Positions 1 through 6,837 of a stretch of 8,625 nucleotides of DNA are shown one piece after another (position 1 is the first letter of the stretch; each line of letters opens with the position of its first letter). Position numbers and translations under genes: made by a program. Source of the DNA: Nitrospirota bacterium (GTDB lineage Bacteria; Nitrospirota; UBA9217). The stretch covers positions 1-8,625 of the forward strand of contig JAJYKN010000029.1 in the NCBI GenBank assembly GCA_021788515.1, in the 5' to 3' direction. Below the pieces are notes generated by a model. The model was not told where the DNA came from, searched no databases, and saw only the letters and a program-made list of their open reading frames with translations.

Positions 1-710
1 AGCTCCAGGTGCTCCGGGGCGTGAACCTCTCTGTGGAAAAGGGCGAGAGCATGACGGTGATCGGCGGCAGCGGCAGCGGCAAGAGCGTTCTGCTGAAGCA
101 TATCATCGGCCTCCTGTTTCCGGACAAGGGAAGAGTGATCGTCGACGGCCAGAGTTTGAACGACCTCGACGAGTATGGACTCAATGAATTGCGCAAGAAG
201 TTCGGCATGCTGTTTCAGATGGCGGCGCTGTTCGATTCGCTGACGGTCTGGGAGAACGTGGGGTTCTCGCTCAAGCAGCATACGAACCTGTCTGACAAGG
301 AAATCCGGAAGATCGCGACGGAGAAACTCGCCCTGGTGGGTTTGAAGGACGTTGAGGACAAAATGCCTGCCGAACTTTCGGGCGGGATGAAAAAAAGAGT
401 GGGGCTCGCGCGTGCGATTTGCATGGACGCGGCCATTATTCTCTATGACGAACCCACGACGGGTTTGGACCCGATCGCGGCCGATGCAATCAATGATCTG
501 ATCGTTGACCTGAGGAAAAAGCTTGGCGTCACGTCCGTGACCATTACGCACGATATGCACAGCGCCTATAAAATATCGGACCGGATCGCCATGCTGTACA
601 AAGGTGAAATCCTGGAAATCGGGACTCCCGATCAGATCAGGAATACGACGAATCCCATCGTTCACCAATTCATCACCGGAAGCGCGGTGGGCCCGATAAC
701 GGCGGAGTGA
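1..710 (+). CDS. mlaF: MlaF-type ABC transporter ATP-binding protein (5' end missing)
   Basis: Cytoplasmic ATPase of an Mla-type phospholipid transporter; it would energise an MlaE permease bound to the MCE protein encoded next. The frame is open from the window edge. The first visible ATG/GTG-like codon (GTG at 9) is not the real start, because it falls inside the first strand of the fold (LQVLRGVNL), so the gene begins upstream. Counting from base 9, Walker A GGSGSGKS is at residues 19-26, the Q-loop Gln is at 70 in FQMAALFDSLTV, the signature LSGGMKKR is at 123-130, Walker B with DEP is near 145-149, the D-loop is TTGLDP, and the switch His is at 181 in THDM. The signature with Met-Lys-Lys-Arg and the FQMAALFDSLTVWENV stretch are typical of MlaF rather than of general importers. 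The stop is TGA at 708-710. All catalytic residues are present. Family assignment is strong; the transported lipid is inferred. Confidence 0.93.
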   Translation, partial: LQVLRGVNLSVEKGESMTVIGGSGSGKSVLLKHIIGLLFPDKGRVIVDGQSLNDLDEYGLNELRKKFGMLFQMAALFDSLTVWENVGFSLKQHTNLSDKEIRKIATEKLALVGLKDVEDKMPAELSGGMKKRVGLARAICMDAAIILYDEPTTGLDPIAADAINDLIVDLRKKLGVTSVTITHDMHSAYKISDRIAMLYKGEILEIGTPDQIRNTTNPIVHQFITGSAVGPITAE

Positions 711-872
711 TTCGATTGGGGATTACGAACAGTGGAATGCGAATTGGAAACCGTGAAACCCCGGCCGGTCGTTTGATGGAATTTGTTCCGCTGTCCGACC
801 TGCACCGAGCAGTTACGAGTGCAAACGGGAGAGCAGGGTGCTTCCGAAATCAGGAATGAAGACGGAGTTATC
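711..872 (+). other. Intergenic spacer between the mlaF-like and MCE genes
   Basis: This is the longest gene-free stretch in the window (162 nt). It contains short related words (GATTGGGGATTACGAA, then ATGCGAATTGGAAA) and an 8-bp palindrome CCGGCCGG near 762-771. I see no convincing promoter, no terminator with a U-tract and no RNA gene. The MCE reading frame stays open upstream to a TTG at 783, but this extension is probably not translated. Confidence 0.5.
864..867 (+). promoter_or_regulatory. Ribosome binding site deciding the MCE gene start
   Basis: GGAG lies 5 nt before the ATG at 873. This supports that start over the upstream TTG at 783, which would put about 30 polar residues before the membrane anchor. 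Confidence 0.6.
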
Positions 873-2285
873 ATGGCGAAACTGAGTGCAGAAGCAAAGG
901 TTGGCTTGCTGGTCATCGCCGGCGCGGCGGTCCTGCTGTACATGACCTTTGCCGTCGGAAAGTACCATTTTGGCGAGCCAAAGGGATACGTGCTGCAGGC
1001 GACATTTGACTCCGTGGCCGGACTTGATGCACAGGCCTCCGTACGGATGGCTGGTGTTAAAATCGGCTCCGTTGAACAGGTGGAACTCGATGATAGTCGA
1101 GCGCTGGTGACCATGAGGATCAACGAGGGTGTGCATATTCTTCGCGGAACCGAAGCCAGCATCAAGACGCTGGGCCTCCTGGGAGAAAAATACGTGGAAT
1201 TCGTCCCTGTACGGACCGGCAAGCCCCAGCAGGTCTCGGCCGAGGGCTCGCCCTATTACAGCGCAGGCGAAAAGGTACAGAAAACCGTATCGCCCAGCGA
1301 TGTGGACAAACTCATCAATCAGTTCTCAGGTATTTCAGACGACGTGAAGCAGATAACGGCGTCGCTTCGACAGGTCCTCGGGACCCAGCAGGGAGAACAG
1401 TCCATGGAGGACATGCTCCACGATCTGCGCGAGACTACGGCGAACATCAAGGAATTTTCCCAGACGCTCCGGAACGACGGCAGTGAACTGGTCATGCGGC
1501 TGAACGAACTCGTTGCCAGCCTCAACGGGGTCGTGGGCGACAACCGCGACAACCTCAAGGTGACCATGGAGAACGTCAGGGAAGCGTCGAAAAGCGCTGA
1601 ACTTGCCCTGGCTTCCATCGAGAACGCGGCGCAAAAGATCGACCGGGGAGAAGGCACGATCGGCAAGCTGGTCAACAATGACAGCATGTACAATAATATC
1701 GACAGTGCGGCCAAAGGACTTACCGACTACGTCTCGCGGGTCGAGCGCATGAAGACGATAGTCGGGTTCCGGAGCGAGTACATGTTCCCGGAGTCCAAGA
1801 GTTACGCGACCCTGGAACTTAAGCCCCGGCCGGACACCTATTATATCCTCGAACTCACCTCCGATCCTTTCGGGAACTATACGCGGACCGAACAGACAAC
1901 GACGCCGCCGGGCGGGACCGTGGTGACCGAGACCTATGAAAATAAATTTAAGTTCAGCGTGGAATTTGCAAAGCGGTACGGGAATCTCGCCATGCGCCTC
2001 GGGCTTATAGAATCTACGGGAGGCATCGGGGCTGACTACTACGCCTTTGATGACCGGCTTAAATTCAGCCTGGATTCCTGGAACTTCAACAGCAATGAGC
2101 CCGGCAACGAAAATGCCCATGTTAAGGCAACGGCAAACTACAGTCTGAACAAGGTGCTTTACGTGAACGCCGGTTACGACAACTTCCTGAACACTCAGCG
2201 AAAGGCGGCCTTTGTGGGGCTCGGTCTGCGGTTCGATGACGAGGACCTGAAGTACATCATGGGGAGCGTGCCGATACCGAAGTAG
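873..2285 (+). CDS. mlaD: MCE (MlaD-type) lipid transport protein with beta-rich C-terminal region
   Basis: Inner-membrane-anchored periplasmic lipid-binding component of an Mla-type transporter, 470 aa, working with the ATPase encoded just upstream. The ATG at 873 is chosen because GGAG at 864-867 lies 5 nt before it and because the single membrane segment then begins at residue 10, as in MlaD. Residues 10-29 form the N-terminal anchor (VGLLVIAGAAVLLYM). Residues 38-113 are the MCE domain, with the conserved core FDSVAGLDAQASVRMAGVKIGSV and LGLLGEKYVEF. Residues about 140-293 are helical and polar, likely a coiled-coil stalk, and include the GEGTIGKLVNND motif often seen in long MCE proteins. 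Residues about 295-455 are predicted alternating beta strands ending in FVGLGLRF, then a short tail. E. coli MlaD has about 183 aa, so the stalk and C-terminal region are large additions. The symbol marks family membership, not proven orthology. Confidence 0.9.
   Translation: MAKLSAEAKVGLLVIAGAAVLLYMTFAVGKYHFGEPKGYVLQATFDSVAGLDAQASVRMAGVKIGSVEQVELDDSRALVTMRINEGVHILRGTEASIKTLGLLGEKYVEFVPVRTGKPQQVSAEGSPYYSAGEKVQKTVSPSDVDKLINQFSGISDDVKQITASLRQVLGTQQGEQSMEDMLHDLRETTANIKEFSQTLRNDGSELVMRLNELVASLNGVVGDNRDNLKVTMENVREASKSAELALASIENAAQKIDRGEGTIGKLVNNDSMYNNIDSAAKGLTDYVSRVERMKTIVGFRSEYMFPESKSYATLELKPRPDTYYILELTSDPFGNYTRTEQTTTPPGGTVVTETYENKFKFSVEFAKRYGNLAMRLGLIESTGGIGADYYAFDDRLKFSLDSWNFNSNEPGNENAHVKATANYSLNKVLYVNAGYDNFLNTQRKAAFVGLGLRFDDEDLKYIMGSVPIPK
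1755..2282 (+). other. Beta-strand-rich C-terminal region of the MCE protein
   Basis: Residues about 295-470 of the MCE protein. Strand-like stretches alternate with turns: IVGFRSEYMF, YATLELKP, YYILELTSDPF, KFKFSVEFAK, LAMRLGLIES, GIGADYYAF, LKFSLDSWNF, HVKATANYSL, LYVNAGYDNF and AFVGLGLRF. Alternating hydrophobic and polar residues, aromatic residues near strand ends and glycine-rich turns are typical of outer-membrane barrels or lipocalin-like sandwiches. The last strand resembles a beta-signal, but a polar tail of about 16 residues (DDEDLKYIMGSVPIPK) follows it. The fold is inferred by eye. Confidence 0.55.
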
Positions 2286-2354
2286 TAAAGCGGCTCATGG
2301 CTCGGAGTTCGTAGTACCACTGTGCATTATCAGGGCTCTCAGCGACATGAGAAG

Positions 2355-2383
2355 TTGACATTTCCCGGACAGTTACTTAGAAT
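2355..2383 (+). promoter_or_regulatory. Sigma-70-type promoter upstream of galU
   Basis: A perfect -35 box TTGACA at 2355-2360 is followed by a 17-nt spacer and a -10 box TAGAAT at 2378-2383, one mismatch from TATAAT. Transcription would start near 2389-2391, at the galU Shine-Dalgarno sequence, giving a leader of only about 11-14 nt. It lies in the 116-nt gap after the MCE gene and separates the mla transcript from the galU-lon-thiL group. No transcription start has been measured, so the call rests on sequence match and position. Confidence 0.7.
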
Positions 2384-2390
2384 GACGTCG

Positions 2391-2395
2391 AGGAG
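2391..2395 (+). promoter_or_regulatory. Ribosome binding site of galU (GTG start)
   Basis: AGGAG lies 6 nt before the GTG at 2402. The ATG at 2400-2402 cannot be used because it is followed at once by TGA, so the Shine-Dalgarno sequence fixes the GTG as the start. Confidence 0.75.
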
Positions 2396-2401
2396 CGGAA
2401 T

Positions 2402-3271
2402 GTGAATAAACTGATTACCAAGGCCGTCTTTCCCGCAGCGGGCCTGGGCACCCGTTTCCTGCCTGCAACCAAGGCATCTCCCAAGGAAATGATGCCGCTC
2501 GTGGACAAACCCCTTATTCAGTACGTCGTTGAAGAGGCGGTCTCGTCCGGCATCGACCAGGTTGTGGTGATTACCGGCCGTGGCAAACGGGCCATCGAGG
2601 ACCATTTCGACGTTGCTTTCGAACTGGAAGAAGACCTCAAGGCCAAAGGCAAACATAAGTTGTTGTCTGAAGTGCAGCGCATAGCAAACCTGGTAACCTT
2701 CTGCTATATCCGTCAGAAGCAGGCGCTCGGCCTCGGCCACGCGGTACTGACGGCGAAGCGCATTGTGGGTGATGAGGCTTTTGCCGTGCTCCTTGGCGAC
2801 GATATTATCGATGCCGAGGTCCCGGCGCTCAAACAAATGATGGACGTCTACAAACGATACCCGTCCACAATCCTGGCCATCCAGAAGGTCCCGAAATCAC
2901 AGACGCGGCACTACGGCATTATCGACGGAAAAAGGATAGAGGACGGCATTTACCTCGTGAAAGATCTCGTGGAAAAGCCGTCTCCCGATGAAGCGCCCTC
3001 GAACCTGGCGATCATCGGCCGCTACATTCTGACACCCGAGATTTTCAGTTCCCTCGAGAATACCAAACCGGGTAAGGGCGGAGAGATCCAGCTTACCGAC
3101 GGGCTCCGGCTTCTTATGAATAAACAGCCGATCTATGCCTACGAATTTCGCGGAAAACGACACGACGCAGGCGACAAACTCGGTTTTCTCAAGGCCACAG
3201 TGGAGTTTGGATTGAAGAACAGGGAGTTTGGCGAAGAGTTTAGAAGTTATTTGAAAAAATTGAAATTATAA
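2402..3271 (+). CDS. galU: UTP--glucose-1-phosphate uridylyltransferase
   Basis: Cytosolic enzyme that makes UDP-glucose and pyrophosphate from UTP and glucose-1-phosphate, supplying sugar for LPS, exopolysaccharide and other surface glycans. The 289-aa length is normal for bacterial GalU. The nucleotide-binding signature AAGLGTRFLPATKASPKEM covers residues 12-30, with the conserved Lys at 24 and 28. Other GalU motifs are QALGLGHAVL (107-116), the LGDD metal and nucleotide site (131-134), HYGII (170-174), VEKP (190-193), GGEIQLTD (226-233) and GKRHDAGDKLGFLKA (251-265). The start is GTG behind AGGAG. A strong promoter lies directly upstream, and lon begins 63 nt downstream. Downstream glycosyltransferase genes on the same strand fit a role in surface-glycan supply. 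A sister nucleotidyltransferase with another sugar specificity is unlikely given the full GalU motif set. Confidence 0.96.
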   Translation: MNKLITKAVFPAAGLGTRFLPATKASPKEMMPLVDKPLIQYVVEEAVSSGIDQVVVITGRGKRAIEDHFDVAFELEEDLKAKGKHKLLSEVQRIANLVTFCYIRQKQALGLGHAVLTAKRIVGDEAFAVLLGDDIIDAEVPALKQMMDVYKRYPSTILAIQKVPKSQTRHYGIIDGKRIEDGIYLVKDLVEKPSPDEAPSNLAIIGRYILTPEIFSSLENTKPGKGGEIQLTDGLRLLMNKQPIYAYEFRGKRHDAGDKLGFLKATVEFGLKNREFGEEFRSYLKKLKL

Positions 3272-3323
3272 ATGATGATTGATGGTGGCGGTCGTTATTA
3301 TCAGCAAGGGACGCATTGACATG

Positions 3324-3329
3324 AGGAGG
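3324..3329 (+). promoter_or_regulatory. Ribosome binding site of lon (TTG start)
   Basis: AGGAGG, a full Shine-Dalgarno core, lies 5 nt before the TTG at 3335. The nearby ATG at 3321 is out of frame with lon. The strong site probably compensates for the weak start codon. Confidence 0.8.
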
Positions 3330-3334
3330 CCAGT

Positions 3335-5746
3335 TTGGCAAAGACCGAGACAAAAAACATAGATTTGCAGCAATCGATCGAGATCCCCAAGAAAATACCC
3401 TTGCTTCCGATCCGGGACATTGTGGTTTTCCCCTACATGGTACTGCCGCTGTTTGTGGGTAGGGAGACGTCCATCAAGGCGATCGAGGTCGCGCTTGAAG
3501 GAAACCGGATGATCTTCCTGACTTCCCAGAAGGACATCAATGTGGAAAACCCGTCTCCGTCCGACCTCTATACGGTCGGTACGGTAGGCGTGATCATGCG
3601 GATGCTGAAACTGCCCGACGGCCGAATCAAGATCCTCGTCCAGGGGGGGGCCGGGGCCAAGACGGTCAAGTTCCTCCAAAAAGAGCCGTTCTACCAGGTG
3701 GAGATCAAGACCTATCCGGACGCCGCAACTGCGATCAATCTCGAAACCGAAGCGCTCATGCGGAACGTAAAGGAGCAGATCGAGAAGCTGGTGTCCTTCG
3801 GCAAGGTCATTCTGCCGGACATCATGGTGGTCATCGAGAACGTCGATGATCCGGGCAAGCTGGCTGATCTGGCGGTGGCGAACATGGGCCTCAAGGTCGA
3901 GCAGGCGCAGGAGATCCTTGAAATCGCCGATCCGGTTGCCCGGATCAAACGGATCAACGAGGCGCTCGGGAAGGAGATCGAGCTGCTGTCCATGCAGCAG
4001 AAGATCCAGGCCGATGTGCGGGGCGAGATCGACAAGACGCAGCGCGAGTATTTTCTCCGCGAGCAGCTCAAGGCGATCCAGCGGGAGCTCGGCGAGACCG
4101 ACGACCGTTCCGAGGATATGCGCGAGCTTCGCGACAAAATCAAGGAAGCAAAGATGCCGGAGAAGGCCGCCAAAGAGGCCGAGAAGCAGCTTCGCAGGCT
4201 CGAACGCATGCATCCCGATGCGGCCGAGGCATCCATGACGCGGACGTATATTGAATGGCTGGCGGAGCTGCCCTGGAGCAAGGCCACCAAGGACAACCTC
4301 GATCTGAAGGCGGCGCATAAGATCCTCGAGGAAGATCACTATGATCTCGAAAAGGTGAAAGAACGGATTCTCGAATATCTGGCCGTACGCAAGCTCAAAG
4401 AGAAGATGAAGGGCCCGATCCTGTGTTTTGTCGGACCGCCGGGAGTGGGTAAAACATCGCTCGGCAAGTCCATTGCCCGGTCTCTCGGCCGCGAGTTTGT
4501 ACGCATCTCGCTCGGCGGCGTGCGGGACGAGGCGGAGATCCGCGGGCATCGGAGGACCTACGTGGGCGCGCTTCCCGGGAGGATTATCCAGGGCATTAAG
4601 ACCGCGGGCTACAACAACCCCGTGTTCATGCTGGACGAAATCGACAAAATCGGGGCTGATTTCCGGGGTGATCCCTCCGCGGCCCTGCTCGAAGTGCTCG
4701 ATCCCGAGCAGAATAATTCGTTCAGCGATCATTATATCGGTCTGCCCTTTGATCTGTCCCGGGTGATGTTCATTACCACGGCAAACATGACCGATCCCAT
4801 CCCGGGTCCGCTGAAAGACCGGATGGAGATTATTCGCCTCTCGGGCTATACGGAACAGGAAAAGCTCGGCATCGCGAAAAGCTATCTGGTCCCCCGTCAG
4901 CTGACGGAGCATGGCATTACGGAAAAGAACATCAGCATCCCGGACAAGCCGCTCCTTCAGGTCATCGCGCAGTACACGCGCGAAGCCGGCGTCAGGAACC
5001 TTGAGCGCGAGATCGCCCATCTCTGCAGAAAAGTAGCGAGGAAGATCGCCGAGGGCGCGACCGGAATGTTCACGATCACGTCCGCAAATTTGCATACCTA
5101 TCTCGGCGTGCCGAAGTTTATGCCCGAGGTAGAACGCGAACAGGACGAGATCGGCGTAGTGACCGGTCTGGCCTGGACCGAGACGGGCGGAGACATCCTG
5201 TATATTGAAGCGACCACGATGCGCGGAAAAGGCGCGCTGACGCTCACCGGGCATCTCGGGGACGTCATGAAAGAATCGGCCCATGCGGCTCTTACCTATG
5301 TGCGCTCCCGGGCAGAGAAGCTCGGCATCCCCCCTGATGTGTTCGGTAAAACTGATGTCCATATCCACGTTCCTGCGGGCGCTATCCCGAAAGACGGGCC
5401 GTCAGCCGGCGTGACCATGGCGACTGCCCTGGCCTCGGTTTTCACGAATGCCCCGGTCAGGAGAGACATTGCCATGACCGGCGAAGTGACGCTCCGCGGA
5501 CGGGTCATGCCTATCGGCGGGCTGAAAGAAAAAACGCTTGCTGCCCGCAGGGCCGGGATCAATACCATCATCCTTCCGAAGGAGAACGAAAAGGATCTGG
5601 ACGATATCCCGAAGAACGTCAGGCAGAACATGAAGTTTATCTTTGCCGAAACAATGGATGAAGTCATTGCCAATGCGCTTCGCAAAAAACTGCCGCGACG
5701 CATCGCGCATAAACGGCTGCCCGGCAGGTCGCGGGCTACGCATTGA
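3335..5746 (+). CDS. lon: ATP-dependent protease Lon (LonA)
   Basis: Cytosolic AAA+ serine protease that degrades misfolded and short-lived regulatory proteins; it works as a hexamer. 803 aa, in the usual LonA range. The N-terminal substrate domain (about 20-215) starts with [22 protein letters not shown], and a coiled-coil region follows to about 300. In the AAA+ module, Walker A GPPGVGKT is at 367-374 and Walker B FMLDEID at 431-437. The C-terminal protease domain has the catalytic Ser690 in KDGPSAG and Lys733 in GGLKEK; the 43-residue spacing equals that of E. coli Ser679-Lys722. All motifs are intact. The TTG start is fixed by AGGAGG. The last 21 residues form a basic tail. The neighbours galU (63 nt upstream) and thiL (37 nt downstream) differ from the clpX/hupB setting known in E. 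coli. I see no convincing heat-shock promoter or CIRCE element in the short upstream gap. Confidence 0.97.
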   Translation: MAKTETKNIDLQQSIEIPKKIPLLPIRDIVVFPYMVLPLFVGRETSIKAIEVALEGNRMIFLTSQKDINVENPSPSDLYTVGTVGVIMRMLKLPDGRIKILVQGGAGAKTVKFLQKEPFYQVEIKTYPDAATAINLETEALMRNVKEQIEKLVSFGKVILPDIMVVIENVDDPGKLADLAVANMGLKVEQAQEILEIADPVARIKRINEALGKEIELLSMQQKIQADVRGEIDKTQREYFLREQLKAIQRELGETDDRSEDMRELRDKIKEAKMPEKAAKEAEKQLRRLERMHPDAAEASMTRTYIEWLAELPWSKATKDNLDLKAAHKILEEDHYDLEKVKERILEYLAVRKLKEKMKGPILCFVGPPGVGKTSLGKSIARSLGREFVRISLGGVRDEAEIRGHRRTYVGALPGRIIQGIKTAGYNNPVFMLDEIDKIGADFRGDPSAALLEVLDPEQNNSFSDHYIGLPFDLSRVMFITTANMTDPIPGPLKDRMEIIRLSGYTEQEKLGIAKSYLVPRQLTEHGITEKNISIPDKPLLQVIAQYTREAGVRNLEREIAHLCRKVARKIAEGATGMFTITSANLHTYLGVPKFMPEVEREQDEIGVVTGLAWTETGGDILYIEATTMRGKGALTLTGHLGDVMKESAHAALTYVRSRAEKLGIPPDVFGKTDVHIHVPAGAIPKDGPSAGVTMATALASVFTNAPVRRDIAMTGEVTLRGRVMPIGGLKEKTLAARRAGINTIILPKENEKDLDDIPKNVRQNMKFIFAETMDEVIANALRKKLPRRIAHKRLPGRSRATH
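3643..3650 (+). repeat. Run of eight G within lon
   Basis: An uninterrupted run of eight G codes for Gly-Gly in the N-terminal domain of Lon (residues 104-105, in LVQGGAGAK), followed by another four-G run. The frame reads through correctly as written. Such tracts are prone to slippage and to sequencing error. Confidence 0.8.
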
Positions 5747-5751
5747 TCGGC

Positions 5752-5756
5752 AGGGA
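5752..5756 (+). promoter_or_regulatory. Ribosome binding site upstream of thiL, placed for a mini-ORF
   Basis: AGGGA is the only Shine-Dalgarno-like sequence before thiL. It lies 7 nt before the ATG at 5764, the start of a 7-codon frame, but 27 nt before the preferred thiL ATG at 5784. It is only 3 nt from the alternative TTG at 5760, which is too close for good use. Confidence 0.45.
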
Positions 5757-5763
5757 TGATTGC

Positions 5764-5787
5764 ATGAGCTATCAGAATTATCGATGA
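5764..5787 (+). CDS. Putative 7-codon leader ORF coupled to thiL
   Basis: ATG at 5764 opens a frame encoding MSYQNYR. Its TGA at 5785-5787 overlaps the thiL ATG at 5784-5786 as ATGA, the classic layout for translational coupling by re-initiation. AGGGA at 5752-5756 is well spaced for this frame, while thiL itself lacks a clear site. The peptide has no recognisable function, and a chance arrangement is possible. Whether it is translated is inference. Confidence 0.35.
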   Translation: MSYQNYR

Positions 5788-6788
5788 AACTGTCCTCGAT
5801 GGGAGAATTCAGGCTGATTGATTCCATACGGAAAATGACTGCGCGCCAGTCACCTTCCGTGTTGATCGGCATGGGAGACGATGCCGCAGCGTTGAAGCTC
5901 TCTTCTTCGTCACTCCTGCTTGCCACCACCGACATGCTGCTGGAGGGGGTTCACTTTGATCTCTCCTACACCGATTTTTATTCCCTCGGGTGGAAATCGG
6001 CTGCAGTGAATCTCAGTGACATTGCTGCAATGGGGGGCGTTCCCCGGTTCTGCCTGACTTCGCTCGGCATCCCATCCTCCGTCTCGGTAGAACAGGTGAA
6101 GGATTTTTATCGCGGATTCCGCGCTGTTCTGCGCGCTTACCGGACAGTCCTGGTCGGCGGCGATACCTGTTCATCACGAAAAGATTTTGTTGTAAATGTC
6201 GCCGTGCTTGGCGAGTCCGAGAAAGCGAAACTCGTAACGCGGGCAGGCGCAAAGGCGGGCGACCGCATATTCGTCACCGGGACCCTGGGTGACGCTGCGG
6301 CGGGACTGGATTTGCTCAGGACAACCACAGGACGCAAAAGGCAGGAAGCATGGAGAAGGAAACTGATTCAGAAACATCTGCGTCCAGTACCCAGAGTAGC
6401 ATGGGGCAGAATAATAGCAATTGCCAAGTGTGCCCATGCCATGATCGACATCAGCGACGGGCTCTCATCGGACCTTGCTCACATTTGTGATGAAAGCGGA
6501 GTCGGAGCCCGTATTATCGCCGAGGATATTCCCATTTCCCGGTCGCTGTTGGCGGCATCTGGTAAGCTGGGGAAGAACCCTCTGTACTACGCTTTGTCGG
6601 GAGGAGAGGATTACGAGCTTCTCTTCACGGTGCCGCCTGCGAAGATGAAAAAACTGCGCTCTCTTGACATTGCGGCCACCGAAATAGGCGTTATCACCGG
6701 AGAACGCAGACTTCTTCTTTCCTGCGAGGGTAAGACAAAGCCGTTCCGGCCGACGGGATATAATCACTTCAAAAAATCCGGCAGATGA
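5784..6788 (+). CDS. thiL: Thiamine-monophosphate kinase
   Basis: Phosphorylates thiamine monophosphate to thiamine diphosphate, the active cofactor, using ATP in the last step of thiamine synthesis in the cytosol. The ATG at 5784 is preferred because it gives the usual ThiL beginning, MKLSSMGEFRLIDSI; a TTG at 5760 would add eight residues (MHELSELS). Product 334 aa, normal for the family. Motifs: IGMGDDAA (28-35), TTDMLLEGVHFDL (48-60), AAVNLSDIAAMGG (73-85), LVGGDTCSS (123-131), VTRAGAKAGDRIFVTGTLGDAAAG (151-174, AIRS-like second half), IDISDGLSSDL (221-231) and SGGEDYELLF (272-281). The acidic residues that bind metal and the phosphates are present. It starts 37 nt after the lon stop, on the same strand. 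No THI-box riboswitch fits in the short gap, so control probably comes from the operon promoter. Confidence 0.95.
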   Translation: MKLSSMGEFRLIDSIRKMTARQSPSVLIGMGDDAAALKLSSSSLLLATTDMLLEGVHFDLSYTDFYSLGWKSAAVNLSDIAAMGGVPRFCLTSLGIPSSVSVEQVKDFYRGFRAVLRAYRTVLVGGDTCSSRKDFVVNVAVLGESEKAKLVTRAGAKAGDRIFVTGTLGDAAAGLDLLRTTTGRKRQEAWRRKLIQKHLRPVPRVAWGRIIAIAKCAHAMIDISDGLSSDLAHICDESGVGARIIAEDIPISRSLLAASGKLGKNPLYYALSGGEDYELLFTVPPAKMKKLRSLDIAATEIGVITGERRLLLSCEGKTKPFRPTGYNHFKKSGR

Positions 6789-6816
6789 TCAAGAACGCAG
6801 CCGGCCTTCCCGGTTC

Positions 6817-6837
6817 ATGATCATGGCGATACTATGA
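6817..6837 (+). CDS. Possible 6-codon mini-ORF overlapping the DUF2062 start
   Basis: ATG at 6817 (or 6823) reads MIMAIL and ends in TGA at 6835-6837, which overlaps the ATG at 6834 as ATGA. No Shine-Dalgarno sequence precedes it. The first part lies on the palindrome CATGATCATG (6816-6825). It echoes the arrangement before thiL but is weaker and may be chance. Confidence 0.18.
   Translation: MIMAIL

Noticed and set aside
783..872. N-terminal extension of the MCE protein from TTG 783, with a CPTC zinc-ribbon-like motif
   Set aside because: The ATG at 873 has a well-placed GGAG and puts the membrane anchor at the usual position. The short Cys pair alone does not support a zinc site.
1335..2120. 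A 261-codon open frame on the - strand opposite the MCE gene
   Set aside because: Same codon-register shadow effect; the protein shows no recognisable domain and has no plausible ribosome binding site.
2337..2352. Inverted repeat TCTCA-6 nt-TGAGA just before the galU -35 box, as an operator or terminator
   Set aside because: The stem is only 5 bp and has no U-tract; such a match is expected by chance. Its position next to the promoter is noted only.
3244..3273. AT-rich stretch at the galU end as a lon promoter
   Set aside because: TATAAA at 3267-3272 has no acceptable -35 box at 16-18 nt upstream.
3316..3321. TTGACA as a -35 box for lon
   Set aside because: It ends just 14 nt before the lon start, so a -10 box would fall inside the coding region.
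3266..5368. A 700-codon open frame on the - strand opposite lon
   Set aside because: It is in exact codon register with lon, so it is open only because lon avoids the codons TTA, CTA and TCA. Lon has every family motif; the antisense product has none that I recognise.
5760..5783. TTG at 5760 as the thiL start
   Set aside because: It would add eight residues before the usual ThiL start, and AGGGA is only 3 nt away. It is not fully excluded.
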